This document shows positions 1 to 8,284 of a DNA stretch of 64,000 nucleotides, piece by piece (positions within the stretch are counted from its first letter, which is position 1; each line of letters starts with the position of its first letter). The stretch spans positions 1,579,001-1,643,000 of the forward strand of contig NC_007776.1 in NCBI RefSeq assembly GCF_000013225.1, given 5' to 3'. A program made the position numbers and the translations under genes. This stretch comes from Synechococcus sp. JA-2-3B'a(2-13). Its GTDB lineage: Bacteria > Cyanobacteriota > Cyanobacteriia > Thermostichales > Thermostichaceae. Under the pieces are notes generated by a model. That model searched no databases and was not told the origin of the DNA. It saw only the letters and a program-made list of their open reading frames with translations.

Positions 1-206
1 AGGCGCAGCAGGGATCCCAAGTCCCACTGCAGGGCGGCAGCCAGCTTTTGGAGCTGCTCCAGGCGCAGGGATCCCCACTTCCCTCGGCGCACCTGATCAA
101 GGGCGCGGCGGCTGATCCCGGCCTGGGCCTGTAAAGCCCGCCAAGAAGACAGGCCAACAACCCGCATCCGCTCCAGCAGGCAATCATCCAGAGGTTTCTT
201 CACCAT
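1..206 (-). CDS. HTH-domain protein, N-terminal part (runs off the window)
   Basis: The first 68 codons of a minus-strand gene begin at ATG 206-204 (MVKKPLDDCLLERMRVVGLS) and stay open to the window edge. The visible part looks like a lambda-repressor/XRE helix-turn-helix: a helix around SSWRALQAQAG, a turn, ISRRALDQVRRGKWG, then a leucine-rich helix ending in WDLGSLL. From memory, cyanobacteria have proteins of this layout in which such an HTH precedes a GrpE-like nucleotide-exchange domain, but the downstream part is outside the window and this cannot be tested. The HTH call is moderately sure; the function is unknown. Confidence 0.6.
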   Translation of the reverse strand, partial: MVKKPLDDCLLERMRVVGLSSWRALQAQAGISRRALDQVRRGKWGSLRLEQLQKLAAALQWDLGSLLR

Positions 207-253
207 CGTTTTTGCCAGGGATCCCTACGATCATGCCCCAACTTGGGTCTAGC

Positions 254-796
254 TCAGGGATCGGCAAGGCGCAGGGAACGGGCTATAGCTTCCACATCTC
301 GGTCATAGCGCTCGCGCCGGCTGGCCGGGTACACGAACTCAAAGCCAGCTTGCAGCGAAGGGCGGACAACTGTTTTGAGATAGAAAATCCGCTGGCCAAA
401 GGGCTCCGCACCGCTGACACGAACGGGCTCGTAGCCGGAGACCACAAAGAAATCCCGGCCAACAGCTTGGTAAGTAACCCGGCGTTGGTTTTCCCGGCTG
501 CGGCGAAGTTCTTCCTGCAGGGCGCTGGCGGGCGTTGCTTGAAAAATGTTGTACCCACCCCAAACGCGCAGCTCAGCCCCGTCTTGACCGAGGAACACTT
601 GGCCGTCGCCATTGTCGGATTCCCCTTGCGGGATAAAGTCTGCCGGGTAGTCGATGCGGTAGCCGAAACGGGCATTGAGATAGGGCCGGAAACCGGCTTG
701 GGCAACGGGAAGGGCGGGGGCGGGAGCAATGACGGGGATCCCCGCTCCTAGGATCAGTCCGGCAAGCAGACAAGCTAGGCGAGCAGCAGACTTCAT
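254..796 (-). CDS. Exported protein of unknown function
   Basis: This 180-residue protein has a clear Sec-type signal: MKSAARL, a hydrophobic stretch rich in Leu, Ala and Gly, then LPVAQAG with probable cleavage after AQA. The mature part, starting near FRPYLNARFGYRIDYPADF, resembles the compact periplasmic domains of the broad PsbP-like class in cyanobacteria, with alternating aromatic and charged beta-strand segments and a C-terminal helix (RRERYDRDVEAIARSL). No catalytic motif is visible. It is probably a lumenal or periplasmic protein. It reads in the same direction as the partial HTH gene, 47 bp beyond its end. Confidence 0.6.
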   Translation of the reverse strand: MKSAARLACLLAGLILGAGIPVIAPAPALPVAQAGFRPYLNARFGYRIDYPADFIPQGESDNGDGQVFLGQDGAELRVWGGYNIFQATPASALQEELRRSRENQRRVTYQAVGRDFFVVSGYEPVRVSGAEPFGQRIFYLKTVVRPSLQAGFEFVYPASRRERYDRDVEAIARSLRLADP

Positions 797-1055
797 GGTT
801 TTGATTGCTCTAATCTGTAGCTATCCTAAGCTCTCTCACCTCCAGCCCCTCTCCTAGGGGGACAGAATTTGGTTTGTCCAAGCTCTTTCCCAAAAGACAA
901 AGGGAATAGGAATCCAAGTTTCACTGCCGTTGAGAATGGGTCGGTTGCGCCGCTTGTATCTGGGTGCCACTTGAAATAGTAGGTATAGCATCTTTTTCGA
1001 GAGTTTGAAATAAAATACCGATTTTTGGGCCACTATTTTGTTTTGTCGACCAAGT

Positions 1056-1415
1056 TTAAGTTTGCCGATCAACATCAGGGTTTTGGCCGGAGCGCAGCCG
1101 TTCAATTTCTTCTCTTGCCCGCTGGATAGCGCTGCAATTGTCTACCGCTGCCCAGGTGGAGGCCAGAAACAGTCCGGGTAGGGAAACCTCTCCCTCGTCG
1201 TCGCTAAACAACACGCCAAGGAAGAAACACCAGCCCAGAAAAACCATCAAAGCTTTCCACCGCCGCGTGTAGAGGTAGGCTCCGAAGGCAAGCAGAATAG
1301 ACAGAAGGATCACCATCCCCTCGGACTTTTGAGAAAGGGCATAGGTGCGCCGCACCTCTTCATCTCTGCGCTTTTGATCTTCTTGCTGGAGCAACTCTTG
1401 CAGATGCTTGTCCAT
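1056..1415 (-). CDS. Small membrane protein of unknown function
   Basis: The 119-residue protein opens with a charged amphipathic segment ([16 protein letters not shown]). Two closely spaced membrane segments follow (about residues 33-50 and 54-70), separated by a short basic turn (YTRRWK), and it ends in a soluble charged tail ([12 protein letters not shown]). This is a hairpin membrane topology. Nothing points to a substrate or enzyme activity. It is divergent from trpB, whose chosen start lies about 180 bp away. The 260 bp between it and the exported-protein gene at 254-796 hold no gene I can support. Confidence 0.5.
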   Translation of the reverse strand: MDKHLQELLQQEDQKRRDEEVRRTYALSQKSEGMVILLSILLAFGAYLYTRRWKALMVFLGWCFFLGVLFSDDEGEVSLPGLFLASTWAAVDNCSAIQRAREEIERLRSGQNPDVDRQT

Positions 1416-1595
1416 AAGGCCGCCTCAAAATCGGACGGCCTTATCTTAAAAATCCTGGGAAGACCCTTGTTCAAAACAACTTTTCGGGATCCCACCGCAG
1501 AAGAAGAGAGGCGAGACTGGTCATCGCCCCTTCCTTCTGTAGAATGGGAAAGCCTCTCTCTAGTTGCAGGCTACAAGGCCCGGACGGACTCTGCC

Positions 1596-2873
1596 ATGAC
1601 CTCAGCTTCTTTTGCTTTTTCCCCTCGTGTTTTGGATCCCCTTGACCCGCAGGTGCGTCCGGATCCCCAGGGGCGGTTTGGGCCGTTTGGGGGTCGGTTT
1701 GTGCCGGAAACCCTGATGAGCGCCCTAACGGAGCTGGAGGAAGCCTTTGAGCATCACTGGCGGGATCCCGACTTTCGCGCCGAGTTTCACAACCTGTTGC
1801 GGGATTTTGTTGGGCGGCCCAGCCCCCTCTACTTTGCCCAGCGGCTAACCGAATACTACGGCGGCCCGCAGATCTATCTCAAACGGGAAGATCTCAACCA
1901 CACCGGCGCCCACAAGATCAACAACGCCCTTGGCCAAGTGCTGCTGGCGGTGCGCATGGGCAAGCGGCGGATCATTGCCGAGACTGGCGCCGGCCAACAT
2001 GGGGTGGCCACGGCAACCGTGTGCGCCCGCTTTGGCCTAGAATGCGTCATCTACATGGGGGCGCTGGATATGGAGCGGCAGGCCCCCAATGTGCAGCGGA
2101 TGCGCCTTTTGGGCGCTGAGGTGCGGGGAGTGGAATCGGGCACGCGCACCCTCAAAGACGCCCTCTCCGAGGCCATCCGCGACTGGGTAACCAACGTGGA
2201 GACCACCCACTACGTCATCGGCACGGTGGCGGGGCCCCACCCTTACCCGAAGCTGGTGCGGGCCTTTCACGATGTCATTGGCCAGGAGACGCGGCAGCAG
2301 TGCCAGGAAAAATGGGGAGGGCTGCCGGATGTGTTGCTGGCCTGTGTGGGGGGTGGATCCAATGCGCTGGGGCTGTTCAACGAGTTTGTCCGGGATCCCC
2401 AGGTGCGGCTGATCGGCATCGAAGCTGCCGGAGAAGGGCTGCACACGCCCCGCCACGCCGCTACCCTCAACCGCGGTCGCATCGGGGTCTTGCACGGGGC
2501 GATGAGCTACCTGCTGCAGGATGAAGAAGGTCAGGTTCAGGAGGCCCACTCCATCAGCGCTGGCTTGGATTATCCTGGCGTGGGGCCAGAGCACAGCTAC
2601 CTAAAAGAAATCGGGCGGGCCGAGTACTACGCGGTTACTGACGACGAAGCGGTGGAAGCGCTGCTGCTGCTGTCGCGCCTGGAAGGGATCATCCCCGCGC
2701 TGGAGACGGCCCATGCGCTGGCCTACCTGAAAACTTTGGCCCCACAGCAAGGACTCCGTCCCGCTAACGCGATCGGCCCTCAGCAGCGGGTGGTGGTCAA
2801 CTGTTCTGGGCGCGGCGACAAGGATCTAAACACCGTTTTCAAGTATTTGCAGCAGCGGGGACGTAGCTTTTAG
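1596..2873 (+). CDS. trpB: Tryptophan synthase beta chain
   Basis: TrpB joins indole and serine to give tryptophan, using PLP. The start ATG at 1596 ([14 protein letters not shown]) gives 425 residues, close to the family's roughly 400; an upstream in-frame extension exists but lacks TrpB character. Key motifs are present: [16 protein letters not shown] near the N terminus, the PLP lysine in [12 protein letters not shown], the AETGAGQHG loop, the phosphate-binding GGGSNA and the C-terminal NCSGRGDKD. Between KTLAPQQ and [13 protein letters not shown] an extra segment GLRPANAIG is encoded by a dispersed repeat (2751-2776). It lies in a loop between conserved elements and keeps the frame. No other trp gene is nearby. 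Confidence 0.95.
   Translation: MTSASFAFSPRVLDPLDPQVRPDPQGRFGPFGGRFVPETLMSALTELEEAFEHHWRDPDFRAEFHNLLRDFVGRPSPLYFAQRLTEYYGGPQIYLKREDLNHTGAHKINNALGQVLLAVRMGKRRIIAETGAGQHGVATATVCARFGLECVIYMGALDMERQAPNVQRMRLLGAEVRGVESGTRTLKDALSEAIRDWVTNVETTHYVIGTVAGPHPYPKLVRAFHDVIGQETRQQCQEKWGGLPDVLLACVGGGSNALGLFNEFVRDPQVRLIGIEAAGEGLHTPRHAATLNRGRIGVLHGAMSYLLQDEEGQVQEAHSISAGLDYPGVGPEHSYLKEIGRAEYYAVTDDEAVEALLLLSRLEGIIPALETAHALAYLKTLAPQQGLRPANAIGPQQRVVVNCSGRGDKDLNTVFKYLQQRGRSF
2751..2776 (+). repeat. GLRPANAI-type dispersed repeat, single copy inside trpB
   Basis: The copy starts GGACTCCGTCCCGCTAACGC and ends GATCGG. It is read in frame as GLRPANAIG and adds a short loop to TrpB just before the conserved NCSGRGDKD motif. 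Confidence 0.9.
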
Positions 2874-2910
2874 AGTACGGTTGTTGTGACCACCAACGGG
2901 ATTCTCTTGG

Positions 2911-3717
2911 GTGTTCACCTGCCGAGTTCACTTCACGGTTCGATTGCTGGGTCTTCAAGGACTCCGTCCCGCTAACGCGATTGGACTCCGTCCCGCTAAC
3001 GCGATCGGCCTGCTCCTGGCTGCGGGGCTGGGCTTGTGGACGGGATCCCTGCCGCAGCCTTCTGAGACAACTGCCCCTGTTCCTCCGCCGGAGTCCATGG
3101 GTGCCTCGCACCGCTTACGGGATCGCACTGGCGGGACGGAGTCCGATTCAGAAGGGATCCCCTCTCCCAGCCGGCGACAACCTCTCCCTGACACCCTGCC
3201 GGCGCTGGCGCGTCAGGCCATTGCCTACTACTTCGCCACCGGCCAGGTGCTGCCACCTCCAGAGGAGATCCCGCCCCACTGGCGGCGCTCTGCGGGGGTT
3301 TTTGTAACGGTGAGTACAGAGGGTCGGCCCCGTGGCTGCTGGGGCAGCTTGGATCCCAGCGGCGAGGACCTGGCCAGGGCCACCATCCGGGCGGCGGTGG
3401 GGGCAGTCACCCGCGATTGGCGCTACGTACCTCTGCAACCCGGGGAGCTGGAGTCAGCCTCCATTCAGGTAGCCATTGTGCGGCGGGTAGTGCCCATTGC
3501 GTCGGCGGGACGGAGTCCTTTTGCCGCTGTGGAGCAGGTGGATCCCACCCGCATGGGCCTATTTGTCCGCTCTGGAACCCGGGGAGCGGTGTTGCTGCCG
3601 GGAGAGGCTTTGACGACAGAATGGCAGCTTGCTACCGCTAAGAGGTTGGCCGGGATCCCTGTCGACCAGCCGGTGGAGCTGTTTCGCGTGGAGGCAGAGC
3701 TGTTGCATGAGTTTTGA
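2911..3717 (+). CDS. AMMECR1-domain (AmmeMemoRadiSam protein A-like) protein
   Basis: From about residue 93 (LPALARQAIAYYFATG) to the end this matches the AMMECR1 fold family: PHWRRSAGVFVTV, then GRPRGCWGSLDPSGEDLARATIRAA with the family's GC-G motif, and ELESASIQVAIV. The biochemical role of the family is not settled. The N terminus is unusual. The GTG start at 2911 is followed by a tandem repeat dimer (2959-3008), a short hydrophobic stretch and a Pro/Ser-rich linker carrying another repeat copy. An ATG at 3097 would give a protein of more usual length. A fourth copy (3499-3518) lies inside the domain as ASAGRSP. The end overlaps the start of coaX by 11 bp. Confidence 0.75.
   Translation: MFTCRVHFTVRLLGLQGLRPANAIGLRPANAIGLLLAAGLGLWTGSLPQPSETTAPVPPPESMGASHRLRDRTGGTESDSEGIPSPSRRQPLPDTLPALARQAIAYYFATGQVLPPPEEIPPHWRRSAGVFVTVSTEGRPRGCWGSLDPSGEDLARATIRAAVGAVTRDWRYVPLQPGELESASIQVAIVRRVVPIASAGRSPFAAVEQVDPTRMGLFVRSGTRGAVLLPGEALTTEWQLATAKRLAGIPVDQPVELFRVEAELLHEF
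2959..3008 (+). repeat. GLRPANAI-type repeat, tandem dimer
   Basis: Two units of about 24-26 bp are joined head to tail, both starting GGACTCCGTCCCGCTAACGC. The 24-bp period preserves the frame, so the AMMECR1 gene reads [17 protein letters not shown] here. Confidence 0.9.
3121..3144 (-). repeat. GLRPANAI-type repeat, inverted copy
   Basis: The minus strand reads GGACTCCGTCCCGCCAGTGC followed by GATC, a variant of the same element. Read through by the AMMECR1 gene it encodes a segment around GGTES in the linker. Confidence 0.8.
3499..3518 (-). repeat. GLRPANAI-type repeat, inverted partial copy
   Basis: The minus strand reads GGACTCCGTCCCGCCGACGC. It sits in frame within the AMMECR1 domain and encodes ASAGRSP. 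Confidence 0.75.
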
Positions 3718-4471
3718 GGAGGGGGCAGATCTCAACGCTTCGCACTGTTGTCGTGAGTGGCTGGCAGCCGTGCTGGGCAACACTCACGTGCGCTGGGGTT
3801 GGTTTGTGGAGGAGACCCTGGTGAAGGTGGAGCGGTTTCCTGCTCACCAGCCCTTGTCCTGGCCGCAGCAGACAGAGCTGTGGCTGGCTCCTGTGGGCTC
3901 TGCCCCCCTGCCGCCAGCATCGCCCTGGGTGCATCAGTTGGAGCTGTCGCAGGTGCCGCTGCGGGATCCCTACCCGGGGTTGGGGCTGGATCGGGCCTTG
4001 GCCCTGTGGGCTGCCGGGATCCACTACGGCTGGCCCTGTTTGGTCATCGACGCGGGTACTGCCCTGACCCTCACAGGAGCTGACTCTGAAGGATCCCTGG
4101 TGGGAGGGGCCATCTTGCCCGGCCTGGGGTTGCAGGCGCAGGCGTTGGCTGATCACACAGCCCTGCTGCCCAAAGTGCAGTGGGATCCGCAGGATCCCTT
4201 GCCCCCTCGCTGGGCCAACGACACCGTGGCTGCCATCCGCAGCGGCATCCTCCACACCCTCTTGGCTGGCTTGCGCGAGTTCATTGCCGACTGGCGTCGC
4301 CGCTTTCCCCAAGGCCCCCTGCTGCTGACCGGCGGGGATGGGAAGTGGCTCCACCCTCACTTGGGCCCGCTTGACCCAGAGCTGCGCTGGGATCCCCACC
4401 TGGTGTTGCGGGGAATTGCCGGCTGCCGCCAGCTGCACCGCACTGCCCGCCACTCCCCTAGTGCAGAATAG
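3707..4471 (+). CDS. coaX: Type III pantothenate kinase
   Basis: The protein phosphorylates pantothenate, the first step of coenzyme A synthesis. The chosen ATG at 3707 gives 254 residues, normal for the family, and overlaps the upstream stop by 11 bp, suggesting translational coupling. Type III hallmarks are visible: the N-terminal [11 protein letters not shown] (the DxGNT-like phosphate motif, with the usual Asp not obvious), the [11 protein letters not shown] segment, [11 protein letters not shown] and [15 protein letters not shown]. The C terminus contains [10 protein letters not shown]. The missing canonical Asp before GNT is worth noting, since AVLGNTH is read where many relatives have DxGNT. 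Confidence 0.85.
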   Translation: MSFEEGADLNASHCCREWLAAVLGNTHVRWGWFVEETLVKVERFPAHQPLSWPQQTELWLAPVGSAPLPPASPWVHQLELSQVPLRDPYPGLGLDRALALWAAGIHYGWPCLVIDAGTALTLTGADSEGSLVGGAILPGLGLQAQALADHTALLPKVQWDPQDPLPPRWANDTVAAIRSGILHTLLAGLREFIADWRRRFPQGPLLLTGGDGKWLHPHLGPLDPELRWDPHLVLRGIAGCRQLHRTARHSPSAE

Positions 4472-4524
4472 AAAACAGTCTCTCCCAGCCGCCTGCGAGT
4501 AACGGCTTCTTGCTTGGGGATCCC

Positions 4525-5661
4525 ATGGCCAACGGCAACTCCTTCGGTGTCCTGTTTTGCGTGACCACCTATGGCGAGTCCCACGGGGGGGCGGTGGGGG
4601 TGGTGGTGGATGGCTGCCCGCCGCGGCTGCCCTTGAGCGAGGCCGACATTCAGGCAGAGCTGGATCGGCGGCGTCCTGGCCAGAGCCCCATCACGACGCC
4701 CCGCCAGGAAGCGGATCGCTGCCAGATCCTCTCCGGGGTTTTTCAGGGCTTTACGCTGGGCACCCCCATCCACATCCTGGTGCGCAACCAAGATGCCCGC
4801 CCCCAGGACTACCAGGAGATGGCCACCACCTTCCGCCCTTCCCATGCCGATGCCACCTACCAGGCCAAGTACGGCATCCGCAACTGGCAGGGGGGCGGAC
4901 GGGCCTCAGCGCGAGAAACCATTGGCCGGGTGGCTGCCGGGGCCATTGCCAAGAAGATCCTGCGCCTAGCGGCAGGGGTGGAGATCCTGGCCTACGTGCA
5001 GCGGGTAAAAGACGTGGAAGCCCAGGTGGATCCCAGCTCGGTAACTGCAGAGCAGGTGGAGGCCAACATCGTCCGCTGCCCCGATCCCCAAGCGGCGGCG
5101 GCCATGATCCAAAAAATTGAGGAGGCGGCGCGGGAAGGGGATTCGCTGGGGGGAGTGGTGGAGTGTGTAGCCCGCCGGGTGCCGCGCGGGCTGGGATCCC
5201 CGGTGTTTGACAAGCTGGAGGCCGACTTGGCCAAGGCGGTGATGTCCCTGCCAGCCAGCAAGGGGTTTGAGATTGGCTCGGGGTTTGCCGGCACCTACCT
5301 GACGGGCAAGCAGCACAACGACGAGTTTTACATGACCCCCGGCGGCTGGCGCACCCGCAGCAACCGCTCCGGCGGCATCCAGGGGGGCATCAGCAACGGC
5401 GAAGACATCGTCCTGCGGGTAGCCTTTAAGCCCACTGCCACCATTCGCCAGCCTCAAAACACCGTCACCCTCAATGGGCAAGAGACGGTTTTGGCGGCGC
5501 GGGGACGCCACGATCCCTGTGTCTTGCCGCGGGCAGTGCCGATGGTGGAGGCGATGGTGGCCCTGGTCCTCTGCGACCATCTGCTGCGCCACCACGCCCA
5601 GTGCGGATCCCTGGTCTTGTCGGAGGTGCCCCTCCCTGTCGCCGCTGCTCCCCAGGCCTAG
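4525..5661 (+). CDS. aroC: Chorismate synthase
   Basis: AroC converts EPSP to chorismate, the last shared step of aromatic biosynthesis, using reduced FMN. The ATG at 4525 gives [22 protein letters not shown], carrying the family's GxSHG-type motif (GESHGG). Other conserved blocks are [37 protein letters not shown] and [14 protein letters not shown]. At 378 residues the length is normal. It follows coaX by 53 bp and precedes radA by 12 bp, so aroC and radA may be co-transcribed. aroB lies at the far end of this window, not in an operon with it. Confidence 0.95.
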   Translation: MANGNSFGVLFCVTTYGESHGGAVGVVVDGCPPRLPLSEADIQAELDRRRPGQSPITTPRQEADRCQILSGVFQGFTLGTPIHILVRNQDARPQDYQEMATTFRPSHADATYQAKYGIRNWQGGGRASARETIGRVAAGAIAKKILRLAAGVEILAYVQRVKDVEAQVDPSSVTAEQVEANIVRCPDPQAAAAMIQKIEEAAREGDSLGGVVECVARRVPRGLGSPVFDKLEADLAKAVMSLPASKGFEIGSGFAGTYLTGKQHNDEFYMTPGGWRTRSNRSGGIQGGISNGEDIVLRVAFKPTATIRQPQNTVTLNGQETVLAARGRHDPCVLPRAVPMVEAMVALVLCDHLLRHHAQCGSLVLSEVPLPVAAAPQA

Positions 5662-5673
5662 GAGTCCCCGGCT

Positions 5674-7068
5674 ATGGCCAAGGCCAAAACCGTCTGGGAG
5701 TGCAGCCAGTGCGGCGAGCGCTATGCCAAGTTTTTGGGCCGCTGCGACCATTGCGGCGCCTGGAACACCCTGACGGAAGTGGTCGTCGCCCCAGCGGCCA
5801 AGTCCCCACGGGCCCAAGCCCTCGCTCCTAGGTCCAACCGCGCCAATGGGATCCCCCGGTCGGCCCTCCCCCTCTCCCAGGTCTCCTCAGATCGCCACCC
5901 TCGCCTCTCCTCCGGCTATGGCGAGTTTGACCGGGTGTTGGGAGGTGGCATTGTGCCGGGATCCCTGGTGTTGATTGGCGGGGATCCGGGCATTGGCAAG
6001 AGCACCCTGCTGCTGCAGAGCGCTGCCCACCTGGCCAAGAGCGGGCCCATCTTATACGTGTCGGGGGAAGAATCAGCCCAGCAGATCAAGCTACGCGCCG
6101 AGCGGCTGGGGGTGGAAAGCGAGCAGCTCTACCTCTTGGCCGAGACCGACCTGGAGGCCATCGTGGCGGAGATCCAGGCTCTGCAACCGCAGGTGGCGGT
6201 GATCGACAGCATTCAAGCCATCTTCTGGGGGCAACTCACCTCGGCGCCGGGATCCGTTTCCCAGGTGCGGGAATGCACCGGCCTGTTAATGCGGCTGGCC
6301 AAAAAACTGGGGGTGGCTCTGCTGATTGTAGGCCATGTTACCAAAGACGGATCCCTGGCCGGGCCGAAGGTGCTGGAGCATTTGGTGGACACGGTCTTGT
6401 ACTTTGAGGGGGATCGCTTCCAAAGCCACCGCCTATTGCGCGCCGTCAAAAACCGCTTTGGGGCAGCCCAGGAAATGGGTGTTTTTGAGATGACCGCCTC
6501 TGGCTTGGTGGAGGTGGAGAACCCCTCGCAGCTTTTTTTGAGTAGCCGGGATCAGGCCATGCCCGGAACAGCCACCATCGTTGCCTGCGAGGGCACCCGC
6601 CCCTTGGTGGTGGAAGTGCAGGCCCTAGTCAGCCCCACCAGCTACAGTTCCCCCCGCCGCACCTCAACCGGCATTGAAATCAACCGCTTTTTGCAGATCT
6701 TGGCCGTGCTGGAAAAACGGGTGGGGATCCCGCTTTCCAAATACGATGCTTACATCGCCTCTGCCGGCGGCATTCAGGTAGCCGAGCCAGCTGCCGACTT
6801 GGGGGTAGCAGTGGCCGTGGCCGCCAGCTTCCGGGATCGCCAAGTGGATCCTTTTACAGTCCTGATTGGCGAGGTGGGACTGGGGGGGCAGGTGCGCCCG
6901 GTGGCCCAGTTGGAGCAGCGCTTGAAAGAAGCCAGCAAACTGGGGTTTCGCCACGCCATCATCCCCAACAGCCCTGTGTTGTCGGATCACGGCCTGCGCC
7001 TGAGTCGGGTGCAGCGGGTGTTGGAAGCCCTGCTGGTGGCTGTGCCCGGTTCCCAGAGCGCAGAGTGA
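5674..7068 (+). CDS. radA: DNA repair protein RadA
   Basis: RadA is a RecA-related, hexameric ATPase that promotes branch migration during recombination. The 464-residue protein shows every expected module. An N-terminal zinc finger has Cys10, Cys13, Cys24 and Cys27. Walker A is GGDPGIGKST at about 102-111. AVIDSIQAIF serves as Walker B, and the RadA-specific KNRFG is at 259-263. The Lon-protease-like C-terminal domain ends in LEALLVAVPG. The ATG follows the aroC stop by 12 bp. Confidence 0.95.
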   Translation: MAKAKTVWECSQCGERYAKFLGRCDHCGAWNTLTEVVVAPAAKSPRAQALAPRSNRANGIPRSALPLSQVSSDRHPRLSSGYGEFDRVLGGGIVPGSLVLIGGDPGIGKSTLLLQSAAHLAKSGPILYVSGEESAQQIKLRAERLGVESEQLYLLAETDLEAIVAEIQALQPQVAVIDSIQAIFWGQLTSAPGSVSQVRECTGLLMRLAKKLGVALLIVGHVTKDGSLAGPKVLEHLVDTVLYFEGDRFQSHRLLRAVKNRFGAAQEMGVFEMTASGLVEVENPSQLFLSSRDQAMPGTATIVACEGTRPLVVEVQALVSPTSYSSPRRTSTGIEINRFLQILAVLEKRVGIPLSKYDAYIASAGGIQVAEPAADLGVAVAVAASFRDRQVDPFTVLIGEVGLGGQVRPVAQLEQRLKEASKLGFRHAIIPNSPVLSDHGLRLSRVQRVLEALLVAVPGSQSAE

Positions 7069-7137
7069 ACATCCCCTTGCCTTCCACCCGTCGCCGGCTG
7101 CTGGGCTCTGCTGCGCCTATCTCCAAAGGCCAAGCAA

Positions 7138-7187
7138 GGACTCCGTCCCGCTAACGCGATTGGACTCCGTCCCGCTAACGCGATCGG
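7138..7187 (+). repeat. GLRPANAI-type repeat, intergenic tandem dimer
   Basis: This dimer matches the one at 2959-3008 and lies in the 260-bp gap after radA. It shows that the element also occurs outside genes. Confidence 0.9.
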
Positions 7188-7244
7188 CATCCGCTGCTTC
7201 GGTGGCATGTCCATCATGTTCCCGAAAACTTTTGTTACCCTCGA

Positions 7245-7273
7245 AAAAGGCTACGCCTGCTGGGCAAACAGCT
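7245..7273 (+). repeat. Second short repeat family, copy 1
   Basis: AAAAGGCTACGCCTGCTGGG followed by CAAACAGC closely matches 7402-7430 (about 24 of 28 positions). It is intergenic, just upstream of the Uma2-family gene. Confidence 0.5.
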
Positions 7274-7334
7274 CAGCAGCCTTAGCTGAGCCCTAGTCCG
7301 TAGTTAGCAACACCAGCAAGGGATCCCGGTGAGC

Positions 7335-8234
7335 ATGGTTTCCGCACCCTCCAGCCCAGTCCAGCCCTCGATGCCAGAGACGGCATTTCCTCCGCCACCG
7401 GATAAAGGCTACACCCGCTGCGCGAACAGCGACCTGGTCATCGAGGATGATGAGCCCGCGGACAGCATTCTCTCCAAAAAGCTGCAGCGCCTGCTCACCA
7501 GCGCTCTCTACGCCTCCTTCCAGCCCAAGGCCGAAGACACGGGGGAGCTGATCCCCTTTTTGGCCACAGCCAATATTGGCCTGTTCTCTGCCCTCAAACT
7601 GCCCCCCCTGATGCCCGATGTGACGCTCAGCCTGGAGGTGGCTCCCCCCGCCAGCTTTGAGCGCAAGGAAGATCGCACCTACCTGGTCTGGGAGATGGGT
7701 AAGCCGCCGGATGTGGTCATTGAGATTGTCTCCAAGCGCAAAGGGGAAGAGCTGGGCCGCAAACGCAAAGACTATGCCCGCGCCGGCGTCAGCTACTACG
7801 CGGTCTACGATCGCACAGCGGGCGTAGCCTCTCCCTTGCGGCAACTAAGGGAACTGCAGGGATCCCCTCTGGCCCTTTTTCAGCGGCGGGGGGGTGAGTT
7901 TGTCCCCTTCGCGTCCACCTGGCTGGAGGACAAAGGACTCCGTCCCGCTAACGCGAAAAGACTCCGTCCCGCTAACGCGATCGGGCTGGGCTTAACCCTC
8001 TGGCAGCGATCCTTTGAGGTCGTGAATACCGAATGGCTACGCTGGTGTGATCGGGAGGGGCAGGTTTTGCCCACCGGCGAAGAAAAGGCTGCTCTGGAAC
8101 AACAGCGCGCTGAGGCAGAACGCCAACGGGCCGAAGCCCTTTTGGAGCTGCTGCGTTCCCACGGCAAAGGACTCCGTCCCGCTAACGCGAAAGGACTCCG
8201 TCCCGCTAACGCGATCGCACCGCCGGCAGCCTGA
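7335..8234 (+). CDS. Uma2-family (DUF820) putative endonuclease with repeat insertions
   Basis: The core from [17 protein letters not shown] to [10 protein letters not shown] matches the Uma2/DUF820 family, a PD-(D/E)XK-like group greatly expanded in cyanobacteria. The diagnostic stretch is [10 protein letters not shown], then [23 protein letters not shown] with the putative metal-binding Asp and Glu-x-x-x-Lys, then [11 protein letters not shown]. Their cellular role is unknown. The ATG at 7335 is preferred over a GTG six bases upstream. Two tandem dimers of the GLRPANAI element lie in frame: one at 7935-7984 between the core and the tail, the other at 8169-8217 as the C terminus. Another short repeat gives GYTRCANS near the N terminus. 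The tail contains an alpha-helical [14 protein letters not shown] segment. Confidence 0.8.
   Translation: MVSAPSSPVQPSMPETAFPPPPDKGYTRCANSDLVIEDDEPADSILSKKLQRLLTSALYASFQPKAEDTGELIPFLATANIGLFSALKLPPLMPDVTLSLEVAPPASFERKEDRTYLVWEMGKPPDVVIEIVSKRKGEELGRKRKDYARAGVSYYAVYDRTAGVASPLRQLRELQGSPLALFQRRGGEFVPFASTWLEDKGLRPANAKRLRPANAIGLGLTLWQRSFEVVNTEWLRWCDREGQVLPTGEEKAALEQQRAEAERQRAEALLELLRSHGKGLRPANAKGLRPANAIAPPAA
7402..7430 (+). repeat. Second short repeat family, copy 2
   Basis: ATAAAGGCTACACCCGCTGC followed by GCGAACAGC lies inside the Uma2-family gene and encodes GYTRCANS. It resembles the intergenic copy 157 bp upstream. Confidence 0.5.
7935..7984 (+). repeat. GLRPANAI-type repeat, in-frame tandem dimer
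   Basis: Two units are joined through GCGAAAAGACTCC and read as [17 protein letters not shown] inside the Uma2-family protein. Confidence 0.9.
8169..8217 (+). repeat. GLRPANAI-type repeat, in-frame tandem dimer at the gene end
   Basis: Two units are read as [17 protein letters not shown] and supply almost all of the C terminus of the Uma2-family protein. The second unit ends in GCGATCGC, a canonical HIP1 octamer. Confidence 0.9.
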
Positions 8235-8284
8235 AAAATCCCGTCCCTAACGGGGCTTCCATTGTCCATTGCCTATCCACCGCC

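Noticed and set aside
2959-8217. CRISPR-like appearance of repeated 24-26 bp units
   Set aside because: Units are single or directly joined dimers with no unique spacers between them, they are in several genes, and no cas gene is present.
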